Shown here piece by piece: positions 8,294-15,516 of a stretch of 43,137 bases of DNA. Source of the stretch: Virgisporangium ochraceum (lineage in GTDB: Bacteria; Actinomycetota; Actinomycetes; Mycobacteriales; Micromonosporaceae). Made by a program: the position numbers and the translations under genes. Each line of letters starts with the position of its first letter. Positions within the stretch are counted from its first letter, which is position 1. The stretch spans positions 1-43,137 of the forward strand of contig NZ_BOPH01000033.1 of NCBI RefSeq assembly GCF_016863655.1, written 5' to 3'. The notes under the pieces are model-generated. The model ran no database searches, was not told the origin of the DNA, and worked only from the letters and a program-made list of their open reading frames with translations.

Positions 8294-9907
8294 CTATGAG
8301 CCACGGCTGGCCGGGTCGACCCTGGCGTACCGGAGCAGATCGATCATCCTGAACGTGCCGGGGGTCTGTGCCGGCAGGGTCGGCCGCCAGCCCGGCTGGG
8401 CCGCGAGGAAGCTCCGCGGGTCCAGTTGCAGCAGCCCGATGAACACCTCGCCGACGATGCGTCCGCCGACCGGGCCGAGCCGCAGCCCGTCCTGCAGCCG
8501 TTCGGCCTCGGCGAGCACGTAGTACCAGAGCGGGGTCTGGTTCTCCAGCGCGACGCCGTAGTGGGCCAGTTCCTGCAGGTGCAGCATCGGCGCGCCCATG
8601 TTCTGCGCGATCCGCTGCCCGGCCGGGATCGACCAGGTCAGATGCCGCAGCAGGTTGCGCTGGGCCAGCGAGGTCGGTGGCTGGGCGTTCGCGCCGATCG
8701 CGCCGAGCGGCAGGTTGAACAGCGGCGTGGAGAGCTTCGTGTCGATCCGTTTAGGGGGACGCACGTGCTGCGTCATGTCGCCGCCGAAGTCGAAGAACGT
8801 CTCCCATCCGATGAACCGGCGGCGGGCGCGGGCGCCACCGCGGAGGTCGACCGGGTCGGCCCGGCCCTCACCGGCGGGGTCGAAGATCATGCCGAAGAAG
8901 GCGGGTGCGCCGGTGGCCGGGTTGCCGCCCACGTCGCCCGTGCGGTTGGCGCGGTAGGACGGGCGCACCATGCTGTGCCCGAACCGGTAGGCGGCGCCCT
9001 GGAACTCCACCGGGATGAACGCCGGACCCGGCTCGGGGCGGTACCACCGCCGGCCGTTGGCGCGGATGTCCTGCACCATCGACGAGCCGACGATCAGCGG
9101 CAGGAACTCGTTGAGGATGATCCACTGGTAGTGCCACGTGACCGTCTGGCGGGCCCGGTCGAACAACTGCGCCTGCGGCACGCCCTGTGCCCGCAGGTCG
9201 TCGACGGCGCGGTTGTGCGCGAGGATCATCGCGCACTGCAGGCCCGAGATGATGAGGTTCTCGTCGTTGCGGGGATCGGAGATGATCGCCGACCGGTTGG
9301 CGTTGCGCGGCAGGTCCTCGAACAGGCCGCCGGACTCGATCCGCAGCTTGAGCCGGTCGGACTGGTACAGGTTCGGGCTGCCGTTGGGCCCGGCACCGTA
9401 GACCGAGTCGAGGTCGAACGCCGGCGTGCGGAGGTTCGGCGTCGCCTCCGGAGCGGTCGGTACGCCGAGCGTCGACGAGTTGTCGAACGTCATGTCGTGG
9501 TCGAGGAACTGGCCGAGGAACGTCAGGCCGGCCGTGTGCTCCGGGTTGTTGCGGTTGGTCTCGCTGAGCGACAGGTCGGCGACGAGGGCGACCGGGCCGG
9601 CGGCGAGGTTGTCGCGGGCGTCCAGGATCCCGCCGACCTTGCCCATGTCGATGAGCGCGGCCCGGCGGCGGTCGTCGGCGGGGACGAACGGAGGCAGGTC
9701 CGGGAAGATCCGGCCGAACCGGTCGGCGGGCGTGGCGAGCAGGCCGGGCTGGGCGGTCGCGCCCTGTGCGGCCGCGCCGGCCTGTGCCGGGTCGGCCAGC
9801 GCCTCGCCGCCCAGAGCGACCGCTCCGGCGGCACCGGCGCCCACCGCGCTGATGAACCCGCGGCGGCTGAGGTTGTGGGTGGCTTGGGGACTTGGCTGTG
9901 AAGGCAT
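8294..9907 (-). CDS. Animal-type heme peroxidase, Tat-exported
   Basis: Peroxidase of 537 residues in the cyclooxygenase/myeloperoxidase superfamily. The N-terminus has a twin-arginine signal (SRRGFISAVGAG, residues 14-25). The distal His is in FLGQFLDHDMTF (His137), a family-type DPRNDEN loop begins near residue 211, and the proximal His is in AYRFGHSMVR (His311). These enzymes use hydrogen peroxide to oxidise halides or organic substrates and act outside the cytoplasmic membrane. The ATG at 9907 is preceded by GAGAGG with good spacing, so the longer ORF is not used. The tandem LuxR gene follows 96 bp downstream on the same strand. Confidence 0.93.
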   Translation of the reverse strand: MPSQPSPQATHNLSRRGFISAVGAGAAGAVALGGEALADPAQAGAAAQGATAQPGLLATPADRFGRIFPDLPPFVPADDRRRAALIDMGKVGGILDARDNLAAGPVALVADLSLSETNRNNPEHTAGLTFLGQFLDHDMTFDNSSTLGVPTAPEATPNLRTPAFDLDSVYGAGPNGSPNLYQSDRLKLRIESGGLFEDLPRNANRSAIISDPRNDENLIISGLQCAMILAHNRAVDDLRAQGVPQAQLFDRARQTVTWHYQWIILNEFLPLIVGSSMVQDIRANGRRWYRPEPGPAFIPVEFQGAAYRFGHSMVRPSYRANRTGDVGGNPATGAPAFFGMIFDPAGEGRADPVDLRGGARARRRFIGWETFFDFGGDMTQHVRPPKRIDTKLSTPLFNLPLGAIGANAQPPTSLAQRNLLRHLTWSIPAGQRIAQNMGAPMLHLQELAHYGVALENQTPLWYYVLAEAERLQDGLRLGPVGGRIVGEVFIGLLQLDPRSFLAAQPGWRPTLPAQTPGTFRMIDLLRYARVDPASRGS

Positions 9908-10024
9908 GGCGGACCTCTCACATCGGCCAATTCGGGATCGCAGCGATGGATCTGGATTCTTTGCCCGATTGGCCGCGCCGGGACAGGCCCCCAAGGGATT
10001 TCTGTGACGGTTCCAGGAAAGGTG

Positions 10025-10036
10025 TCGAATATTCGA
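10025..10036. promoter_or_regulatory. Palindrome upstream of the peroxidase gene
   Basis: The perfect 12-bp palindrome TCGAATATTCGA lies about 118 bp upstream of the peroxidase start, in an A/T-richer stretch than the surrounding DNA. It could be an operator or part of a promoter. No regulator can be assigned. Confidence 0.35.
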
Positions 10037-10108
10037 TAACACATCTACGGACGTCTAATCGAATAGAAAGTTTCGGCGGTTCGGTGGGACCGTGGGTACG
10101 GCGAATGA

Positions 10109-10131
10109 TACTGTCGTACTCGATCCAGTAC
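10109..10131. promoter_or_regulatory. Candidate operator before the acyl-CoA dehydrogenase operon
   Basis: Two nested perfect inverted repeats share one centre region: TACTG (10109-10113) with CAGTA (10126-10130), and GTACT (10116-10120) with AGTAC (10127-10131). They end 29 bp before the acyl-CoA dehydrogenase ATG. The size suits a TetR-type dimer site; the TetR gene at 12912-13493 is a possible but unproven partner. Confidence 0.4.
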
Positions 10132-10159
10132 ACCTGCTCGCTCCAGGGGAGCCGCCGCG

Positions 10160-11317
10160 ATGCCCGTGTCCCGCCTGCTGCCCACGCCCGAGAGCGCCGA
10201 TCTCATCAAGCTGGTGCGCGACATCGCCGACCGGGAGCTGGCGCCCCGGGTCGACCGGGCCGAGGCGGAGGCCGAGTTCCCCCGCGACGTCTTCCGCACG
10301 CTCGGCGCGGCCGGACTGCTGAGCCTGCCGTACCCGGAGCGGTTCGGCGGCGGCTGCCAGCCGTACGAGGTCTACCTGCAGGTACTCGAGGAGATCGGCG
10401 CGGTGTGGGCGAGCGTCGGTGTCGGCATGAGCGTCCACGTGCTCAGCTGCTTCGGGCTGGCCGAGTTCGGCACGGAGGAGCGGAAGGCCGAATGGCTGCC
10501 CGCCATGCTCGGTGGCGACCTGCTCGGCGCGTACTGCCTCAGCGAGCCGCAGGCCGGCTCCGACCCGGCCGCGATGACCACCCGGGCCGTCCGCGACGGC
10601 GACGACTACGTGATCACCGGCGCCAAGGCGTGGACCACCCACGGCGGGTACGCCGACTTCTACCAGGTGATGGCACGCACCTCGGCGGAGCGTACCGGGA
10701 TCTCCTGCTTCCTGGTGCCGGCCGACGCCGAGGGCCTCGTCGTCGACCCGCCGGAGCGCAAGATGGGGCTCACCGGGTCCGCTACCGCCACCGTGCGTTT
10801 CGACGGCGTCCGCGTCCCGACGAACCGGCGCCTGGGCCCGGAGGGCGCCGGTCTGCGCATCGCGCTGACCGCGCTCGACTCCGGCCGTCTCGGCATCGCG
10901 GCCGTCGCCACCGGGCTCGCGCAGGGTGCGCTCGACCGCGCCGTCGGCTACGCCCGCGAGCGGGAGACGTTCGGCCGGCCGATCATCGACCACCAGGGGC
11001 TCGCGTTCCTGCTCGCCGACATGGACGTGGCGGTGCAGACCGGCCGGGCCACCATGCTGCACGCGGCCCGGCTCAAGGACGCCGGCCTGCCGTTCAGCCG
11101 CGAGGCGGCCATCGCGAAACTGGTCGCGACCGACAACGCGATGCGCGTCACCACCGACGCGGTGCAGGTCTACGGTGGCTACGGCTACACCCGGGACTTC
11201 CCGATGGAGCGCTTCATGCGCGAGGCCAAGGTCATGCAGATCTTCGAGGGCACCAACCAGATCCAGCGGGTCGTCATCAGCCGGGCACTGGCAGCCAGTC
11301 ACGAGAGGAAGAACTAG
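10160..11317 (+). CDS. Acyl-CoA dehydrogenase
   Basis: Flavoenzyme of 385 residues, the standard length for the family, that introduces an alpha-beta double bond into acyl-CoA in the cytoplasm. Recognisable family blocks are CLSEPQAGSDPAAMTT, ITGAKAWTTHG, ERETFGRPIIDHQGLAF, VQVYGGYGYTRDFPMER and IFEGTNQIQRVVI, the last holding the likely catalytic Glu. The ATG follows a GGGGAG ribosome site. The next gene starts at the base right after the stop codon, so the two form an operon. With the HSD10-like SDR behind it, a short or branched-chain acyl-CoA (isoleucine-type degradation) is the likeliest substrate class; this is an inference from context. Confidence 0.95.
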   Translation: MPVSRLLPTPESADLIKLVRDIADRELAPRVDRAEAEAEFPRDVFRTLGAAGLLSLPYPERFGGGCQPYEVYLQVLEEIGAVWASVGVGMSVHVLSCFGLAEFGTEERKAEWLPAMLGGDLLGAYCLSEPQAGSDPAAMTTRAVRDGDDYVITGAKAWTTHGGYADFYQVMARTSAERTGISCFLVPADAEGLVVDPPERKMGLTGSATATVRFDGVRVPTNRRLGPEGAGLRIALTALDSGRLGIAAVATGLAQGALDRAVGYARERETFGRPIIDHQGLAFLLADMDVAVQTGRATMLHAARLKDAGLPFSREAAIAKLVATDNAMRVTTDAVQVYGGYGYTRDFPMERFMREAKVMQIFEGTNQIQRVVISRALAASHERKN

Positions 11318-12073
11318 ATGCGGGTCGAGGGAACGGCGGCGATCGTCACCGGGGGAGCGTCGGGGCTGGGCGGGGCGACCGCGGCGGCACTCGCCTCGGA
11401 GGGGGCCCGGGTGTACGCCGTCGACCTGGCGACGAGCATCAGGTCCGCCCCGGAGGTCGAGGGCATCACCTACGTCGAGGCCGACGTCACCGACCCGGAG
11501 CAGGTCCGCGCGGCGGTCGCGGCCGCGTCCGCCGACGCTCCACTTCGGACGGTCGTGAACTGCGCCGGCATCGGCCCGTCGGCCCGCATCCTCGGCCGCA
11601 AGGGCGTGCACGACCTGGCCCTGTACGCGAAGGTCATCCAGGTCAACCTGATCGGCACGTTCAACATGCTCGCCCTCGCTGCCGAGGCGATCGCGCAGAC
11701 CGAACCCGACGGCGACGGCCAGCGCGGCGTCATCGTGAACACCGCGTCGGTCGCGGCGTACGAGGGCCAGGTCGGGCAGGCGGCGTACTCGTCGTCGAAG
11801 GGCGGCGTGGTCGGGCTGACCCTGCCGGCGGCGCGGGACCTGGCGCAGTACGGCATCCGGGTCAACACGGTCGCACCGGGGATCGTCGACACCCCGATGC
11901 TGGCCACCATCTCCGAGGAGTTCCGGGCCGGTCTCGCCGCCGGGATTCCGTTCCCGAAGCGGCTCGCCACGCCGGCCGAGTTCGCCAGCCTCGTGCTGCT
12001 CATCGTCGGTCACGACTACCTGAACGGCGAGACGATCCGCATGGACGGCGCGCTCCGGATGGCACCCCGCTAG
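11318..12073 (+). CDS. SDR, 3-hydroxyacyl-CoA dehydrogenase type II (HSD10)-like
   Basis: Short-chain dehydrogenase of 251 residues. The NAD-binding motif TGGASGLGGAT is at about residues 11-21, the CAGIG motif is near residue 80, and the catalytic serine (NTASVAAYEGQ) with YSSSK lies near residues 140-162. The segment APLRTVVNCAGIGPSARILG and the long insertion before VIQVNLIGTFN are typical of HSD10-like 3-hydroxy-2-methylacyl-CoA dehydrogenases. The start immediately follows the acyl-CoA dehydrogenase stop, implying translational coupling and consecutive steps of one beta-oxidation route. Confidence 0.93.
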   Translation: MRVEGTAAIVTGGASGLGGATAAALASEGARVYAVDLATSIRSAPEVEGITYVEADVTDPEQVRAAVAAASADAPLRTVVNCAGIGPSARILGRKGVHDLALYAKVIQVNLIGTFNMLALAAEAIAQTEPDGDGQRGVIVNTASVAAYEGQVGQAAYSSSKGGVVGLTLPAARDLAQYGIRVNTVAPGIVDTPMLATISEEFRAGLAAGIPFPKRLATPAEFASLVLLIVGHDYLNGETIRMDGALRMAPR

Positions 12074-12076
12074 GCC

Positions 12077-12091
12077 TAGGCTGCCCCGGTG
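12077..12091 (+). promoter_or_regulatory. Putative leaderless promoter of the cyclophilin gene
   Basis: TAGGCT (12077-12082) stands exactly six bases before the GTG at 12089, with no ribosome site between. It starts only three bases after the stop codon of the preceding SDR gene. Confidence 0.5.
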
Positions 12092-12925
12092 AGCTACGCA
12101 CCACCCGGAAACCCGCCCCCGTACGGCCAGCCTCAGTACGGCCAGCCTCCGTACGGCCCGCCGCCGGGGTCCAACGGCCGGCCGGGCGGTGGTCAGGGGA
12201 AGACCATCGCCATGATCGTGGTGGCGGTGGTCGTCGCGCTGGTCGTCTGTGTCGGCGGCGTGATCACGGGCGTCGCGGTGCTCGTCAGCCGCGACGACGA
12301 GCAGCCGCGGGCCGCGTCGGCGGGTGACGCCGTGGCGGAGACCGCGCAGCCGGCGCAGGCCGGTCCGGCGCCGGACTGCCGGGCGGTACCCGTCGCCCGC
12401 GGCAAGGCCGTCGGCCCGCCGGACTTCAGCCGGGCCACCCGCGCCGGCACGGCGACCATGACGCTGACGACGGACCAGGGTGAGCTCACCATCTCCATGG
12501 ACCGGGCGAAGACGCCGTGCACGGTGGCGAGCCTCGAACACCTGGCCGCCAAGCGGTTCTTCGACAACACGACGTGCCACCGGCTGACCGTCCAGAGCAT
12601 CTACGTGCTGCAGTGCGGCGACCCGGTCGGTGACGGCACGGGCGGCCCCGACTACCAGATCGCCGACGAGAACCTCGCGGGCGCGAGGTACACCCGCGGC
12701 GTCGTGGCGATGGCCAACGCCGGTCCCGACACGAACGGGAGCCAGTTCTTCATCGTCTACCGCGAGAGCGAGATCCAGGCGGACTACACGGTCTTCGGCA
12801 CCGTGACGACCGGCCTGGACGTCGTCGACCGGGTCGCCGCGGGCGGCGTGGAACCCGGTGGCAACGGGCCGGGTGACGGTGCGCCGACGCTCGGGGTCAC
12901 CGTGCGGACGGTCACCGTCCGGTAG
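12089..12925 (+). CDS. Membrane-anchored peptidylprolyl isomerase (cyclophilin type)
   Basis: Protein of 278 residues. It begins with a Pro/Tyr/Gly/Gln-rich cytoplasmic segment (PPYGQPQYGQPPYGPPP), then one transmembrane helix (about residues 38-65), a short linker, and a cyclophilin domain from about residue 125. Family landmarks are FFDNTTCHRLT and NGSQFFIVY, followed by DYTVFGTVTTGLDVVD. The topology places the isomerase domain outside the membrane, where it would assist folding of secreted proteins. Its 3' end overlaps the convergent TetR gene by 14 bp. Confidence 0.93.
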   Translation: MSYAPPGNPPPYGQPQYGQPPYGPPPGSNGRPGGGQGKTIAMIVVAVVVALVVCVGGVITGVAVLVSRDDEQPRAASAGDAVAETAQPAQAGPAPDCRAVPVARGKAVGPPDFSRATRAGTATMTLTTDQGELTISMDRAKTPCTVASLEHLAAKRFFDNTTCHRLTVQSIYVLQCGDPVGDGTGGPDYQIADENLAGARYTRGVVAMANAGPDTNGSQFFIVYRESEIQADYTVFGTVTTGLDVVDRVAAGGVEPGGNGPGDGAPTLGVTVRTVTVR

Positions 12926-13493
12926 CGGCCAGGCTGGTGAGGATCAGGTCGGCGAGGTTGCGGTAGGCGGCCGCCGCGTCCAGTCCCGTGCCGGCCTGGA
13001 TCTCGCCCCGCTGGATCGCGCCCATCACCTGTGCCACCGCGGCGCCGACGAACGAGGCGTCGACCGGGCGGAGCGCACCGGCCTTGACACCGTCGGTCAC
13101 CAGCGCCTGCACGCGGTGCGCGGCGAAGCGGGTGTTCTCCTGGTACACGTCGTTGCCGGGGCCGAAGTCGGCGAGGTCGGCGAAGAACTCGGCCGACACC
13201 GGCTGCAGCTCCGACGCCACCGCTTCCAGGTACACGGCGAGCTTCTCGAGCGGGTCGTCGGTGGCGGCGACGCGGGCCTCGATGTGCTCGGCGGCGGTGC
13301 GGAAGTACGCCCGCACCACGGTGAGCACCAGCTGCTCCTTGCTCGGAGCCAGCGCGTAGAGGGTGGTGCGCGAGCAGCGCAGCCGGTCGGTGAGGTCGCC
13401 GATGCTGAACGCGGCGAAACCCTCGGCCAGGAACAGGGCCTGCAGGCGGTCGATGAGGTCCGCCTGGCGCGCGCTCAGCCGTGACGTGGGCAT
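12912..13493 (-). CDS. TetR/AcrR-family transcriptional regulator
   Basis: Regulator of 193 residues. The N-terminal helix-turn-helix (about residues 10-60) includes FLAEGFAAFSIGDLTDRLRCSRTTLYALAPSKEQLV, read in shorter blocks as GFAAFSIGDL and SRTTLYALAPSKEQL. The C-terminal helical domain is a generic ligand-binding fold. It lies convergent to the cyclophilin gene and downstream of the acyl-CoA dehydrogenase operon, whose upstream palindrome it might recognise. The ATG at 13493 has no clear ribosome site and a TACGCT element seven bases upstream, suggesting a leaderless mRNA. Confidence 0.92.
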   Translation of the reverse strand: MPTSRLSARQADLIDRLQALFLAEGFAAFSIGDLTDRLRCSRTTLYALAPSKEQLVLTVVRAYFRTAAEHIEARVAATDDPLEKLAVYLEAVASELQPVSAEFFADLADFGPGNDVYQENTRFAAHRVQALVTDGVKAGALRPVDASFVGAAVAQVMGAIQRGEIQAGTGLDAAAAYRNLADLILTSLAATGR

Positions 13494-13506
13494 GAACAGC
13501 AGCGTA
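13491..13506 (-). promoter_or_regulatory. Putative leaderless promoter of the TetR gene
   Basis: Read on the - strand, TACGCT (13506-13501) is followed by seven bases and then the ATG at 13493. No Shine-Dalgarno sequence is present. Confidence 0.42.
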
Positions 13507-13538
13507 TGTCGCCGACCTGCCGGTACGGCCGCGGATCG

Positions 13539-14069
13539 TCACCCGGCGCCGGGTTCCGTCGACCGCCTTCCTCGTCGACGCCGAGGTCCGGTCCGTAGCG
13601 CCCGCTCGTACTGCGAGCGGCTGAACTCGAACGGCCCGAGGGCGCCCAGATCCCAGCCGCGGTTGCTGTTGCGGAAGCCCGACCACGTCACGACGTGCCT
13701 GGTCACCGCGACCTTCGCGAGCAACGCCCAGCAGTCGGGGATGCCGCAGGTGCACTGCAGCAGCATCGTCTCGCCCTCGTCGGCGCCGTGCGGCAGGTCG
13801 GTGGGCTCGCCCAGAAGGTGCCGGCTCGGCCAGCCGTAGGTGCTCGTCAGGGGCATGTAGTTGCCGGCGAGCTCCGCCGTGAGCGTGCCCGGCGGGTAGT
13901 CGGTGAACTCGTCGGCCCGTTCGAGCTCCTCGGCCCGTGCGTAGGGCAGCTCCAGCTCCCGGACCCGGTCGAGGAGCGGAACACCGTCGATCGCGATGTC
14001 GAGAACCGGCCACTCACCGGGTCCCCATTCCACGGCAAGCAGGTACGGCCGGAACGTGATCGTGTTCAC
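13539..14069 (-). CDS. Conserved-looking hypothetical protein with CxCxxxxC motif
   Basis: Soluble protein of 176 residues that I do not recognise. The middle carries LLQCTCGIPDCWALLAKV, a compact three-Cys motif that may bind metal, and the surrounding sequence is rich in Trp, Tyr and acidic residues (YLLAVEWGPGEWPVLDIAIDG). The tail is Arg-rich. No signal peptide or membrane segment is visible. The GTG start at 14069 sits six bases after TAGCGT on the same strand, so a leaderless mRNA is likely. The gene is separated by 45 bp from the TetR gene on the same strand. Confidence 0.78.
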   Translation of the reverse strand: MNTITFRPYLLAVEWGPGEWPVLDIAIDGVPLLDRVRELELPYARAEELERADEFTDYPPGTLTAELAGNYMPLTSTYGWPSRHLLGEPTDLPHGADEGETMLLQCTCGIPDCWALLAKVAVTRHVVTWSGFRNSNRGWDLGALGPFEFSRSQYERALRTGPRRRRGRRSTEPGAG

Positions 14070-14081
14070 GTTCGCACGCTA
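14067..14081 (-). promoter_or_regulatory. Putative leaderless promoter of the CxCxxxxC hypothetical gene
   Basis: On the - strand TAGCGT (14081-14076) is followed by six bases and then GTG at 14069, the same geometry as at 879, 3908 and 12077. Confidence 0.48.
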
Positions 14082-14153
14082 CCGTCCCGGTCGTTGCAAC
14101 CATGTGACCTGCGTCCGGCGTTACGCCAGTGGCGGATGGGTAGGGACAGGTCC

Positions 14154-14681
14154 ATGAGTTTCGCACGCCTGCGGGCACTTGTCGTGATGGGAGCACTCTT
14201 CGTGTGCGCCTCGATCGCGCTCACGGTGACCATTCTCCGTGACGGCCAGGACGCCCAGGCGGCAACCGGCTGCGTCGACGGCGCCGTGCCGGCGAACATG
14301 ACACTGCCCGACGACAACTCGGCCGTGAAGCTCAACGTCTTCAACGCCACCACCTCGCCCGGGCTCGCCGGCCAGGTGGCGAGCGAGTTCCGCAGCAACC
14401 GGTTCACGGTGGTCAAGGAGGAGACGGCGCCGCCGCCGGCGTTGAAGTCCATCGCCGAGATCCGGTACGGGCCACAGGCGGTGGGCGCGGCCTGGATCGT
14501 GCGCGCCTACTTCCTCAACAAAGCGAAGCTCACGTTCGACATCGACCGCACCGACGACACCGTCGACGTCCTCATCGGCACCGAGTTCCGCGAGCTCGCG
14601 TCGTTCACCTCGCAGCGGCAGGCGCTGGGCCAGGCCGGTCGGCCGACGCTGCCGAAGGGCACCTGCGACGCCAGCGCCTAG
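14154..14681 (+). CDS. LytR C-terminal domain (LytR_C) envelope protein
   Basis: Protein of 175 residues. One N-terminal membrane segment (about residues 6-28, ALVVMGALFVCASIALTVTI) is followed by an exported domain. The block VKLNVFNATTSPGLAGQVASEF is the hallmark of the LytR_C domain found at the end of LytR-CpsA-Psr cell-wall ligases and as stand-alone envelope proteins in actinomycetes. No LCP catalytic domain is present, so a ligase role is not implied. The ATG at 14154 follows GGGACAGG. It is divergent from the hypothetical gene at 13539, with 84 bp between the starts. Confidence 0.85.
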   Translation: MSFARLRALVVMGALFVCASIALTVTILRDGQDAQAATGCVDGAVPANMTLPDDNSAVKLNVFNATTSPGLAGQVASEFRSNRFTVVKEETAPPPALKSIAEIRYGPQAVGAAWIVRAYFLNKAKLTFDIDRTDDTVDVLIGTEFRELASFTSQRQALGQAGRPTLPKGTCDASA

Positions 14682-15003
14682 GGTCCCGAGTGTCCCGAGT
14701 CGCTGATTCGTTGGTGCCCGCGGGCCTCCGGGATGATCAACTTCTCTGGAAGAAAGTCCAGCGTGGCTTCACGTTCGTTCCAGGGAAGTTGATCAAGGAT
14801 GCCGCGCCGCCCGCACGGTGCCACCGTGAGTGACCCTCGCGGCCCGGGTCTGGCGGCCCAACCGCACGGTCCTTCCGCAGATCGCGATCCTGACTCTGAA
14901 ACAGCGATCGAGGCGGCCGGCGCCGCCGGCACACTGCCGGCCGCGTGACGCAGCGGACCGGATTCCCCCCGCGTTCATAAGGTCATGGACGTGGGGAGAC
15001 TTC
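14682..15003. other. 322-bp intergenic region with a long inverted repeat
   Basis: No convincing gene lies here. The left part holds the inverted repeat at 14734-14795. The right part is ordinary GC-rich spacer with a TAAGGT hexamer (14978-14983) that could be the -10 element for the downstream SigE-family gene; a convincing -35 was not found. Confidence 0.6.
14734..14795. repeat. Inverted repeat with 18-bp arms
   Basis: The arms TGATCAACTTCTCTGGAA (14734-14751) and TTCCAGGGAAGTTGATCA (14778-14795) are complementary at 17 of 18 positions around a 26-base spacer. The arms are much richer in A/T than their surroundings. No T-run follows on either strand, so a simple intrinsic terminator is unlikely. 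It may be a dispersed palindromic (REP- or MITE-like) element; only one copy is in this window. Confidence 0.75.
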
Positions 15004-15516
15004 ATGGATCCGGATAGCCGGCAGGACTACATCGCGTTCGTCGGTGCGCGGTCGCACGCCCTGTTCCGGACCGCGCTGGCGCTGACCGGTCACCGCCAGC
15101 AGGCCGAGGACCTGCTGCAGACCGTGCTGGCGCGGGCCTACCGCCACTGGGGCCGGATCCGGCACGGCAACCCCGAGGCGTACATCCGCAGCGCCCTGTA
15201 CCGCCAGCGGGTGAGCTGGTGGCGGCGGCCGATGACGGGTCGGGAGGTGGTCACTGACCGGCCTCCCGACCGGCCCGGCGCCGACCCGACCGACCGGGTC
15301 GACCTGAACCTGACGCTGCGGCGGTCGCTGATGCTCCTGGCGCCGAAGCAGCGCGCGGTGCTCGTCATGCGCTACCTCGACGACCTCGACGACGACGAGA
15401 TCGCGCGGATCCTCCGCTGCACCCCGTCGACCGTCCGCAGCCAGGCCGCCCGTGCCCTGGAACGGATCCGCGTGACATGTCCCGAACTCGACGACCGGCA
15501 GGAGGCCCACCCGTGA
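15004..15516 (+). CDS. SigE-family ECF RNA polymerase sigma factor
   Basis: Sigma factor of 170 residues, the usual size for the actinobacterial SigE-family (SCO-type short ECF). Region 2 includes LFRTALALTGHRQQAEDLLQTVL and the linker WWRRP; region 4 includes LAPKQRAVLVMRYLDDL and TPSTVRSQAARALERIR. The ATG at 15004 has GGGGAG seven bases upstream, replacing a longer in-frame ORF. Its stop overlaps the next gene's start as GTGA, so the membrane protein downstream is translationally coupled and is probably its regulator. Confidence 0.94.
   Translation: MDPDSRQDYIAFVGARSHALFRTALALTGHRQQAEDLLQTVLARAYRHWGRIRHGNPEAYIRSALYRQRVSWWRRPMTGREVVTDRPPDRPGADPTDRVDLNLTLRRSLMLLAPKQRAVLVMRYLDDLDDDEIARILRCTPSTVRSQAARALERIRVTCPELDDRQEAHP

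Noticed and set aside
9892..12580. Very long shadow ORFs on both strands over the acyl-CoA dehydrogenase/SDR operon
   Set aside because: Both translate to Arg/Ala/Gly-rich sequence. The operon frames match known enzyme families throughout.
14734..14795. Inverted repeat considered as an intrinsic terminator of the LytR_C gene
   Set aside because: The spacer is 26 bases and no T-run follows on either strand; it is kept as a repeat of unknown role.
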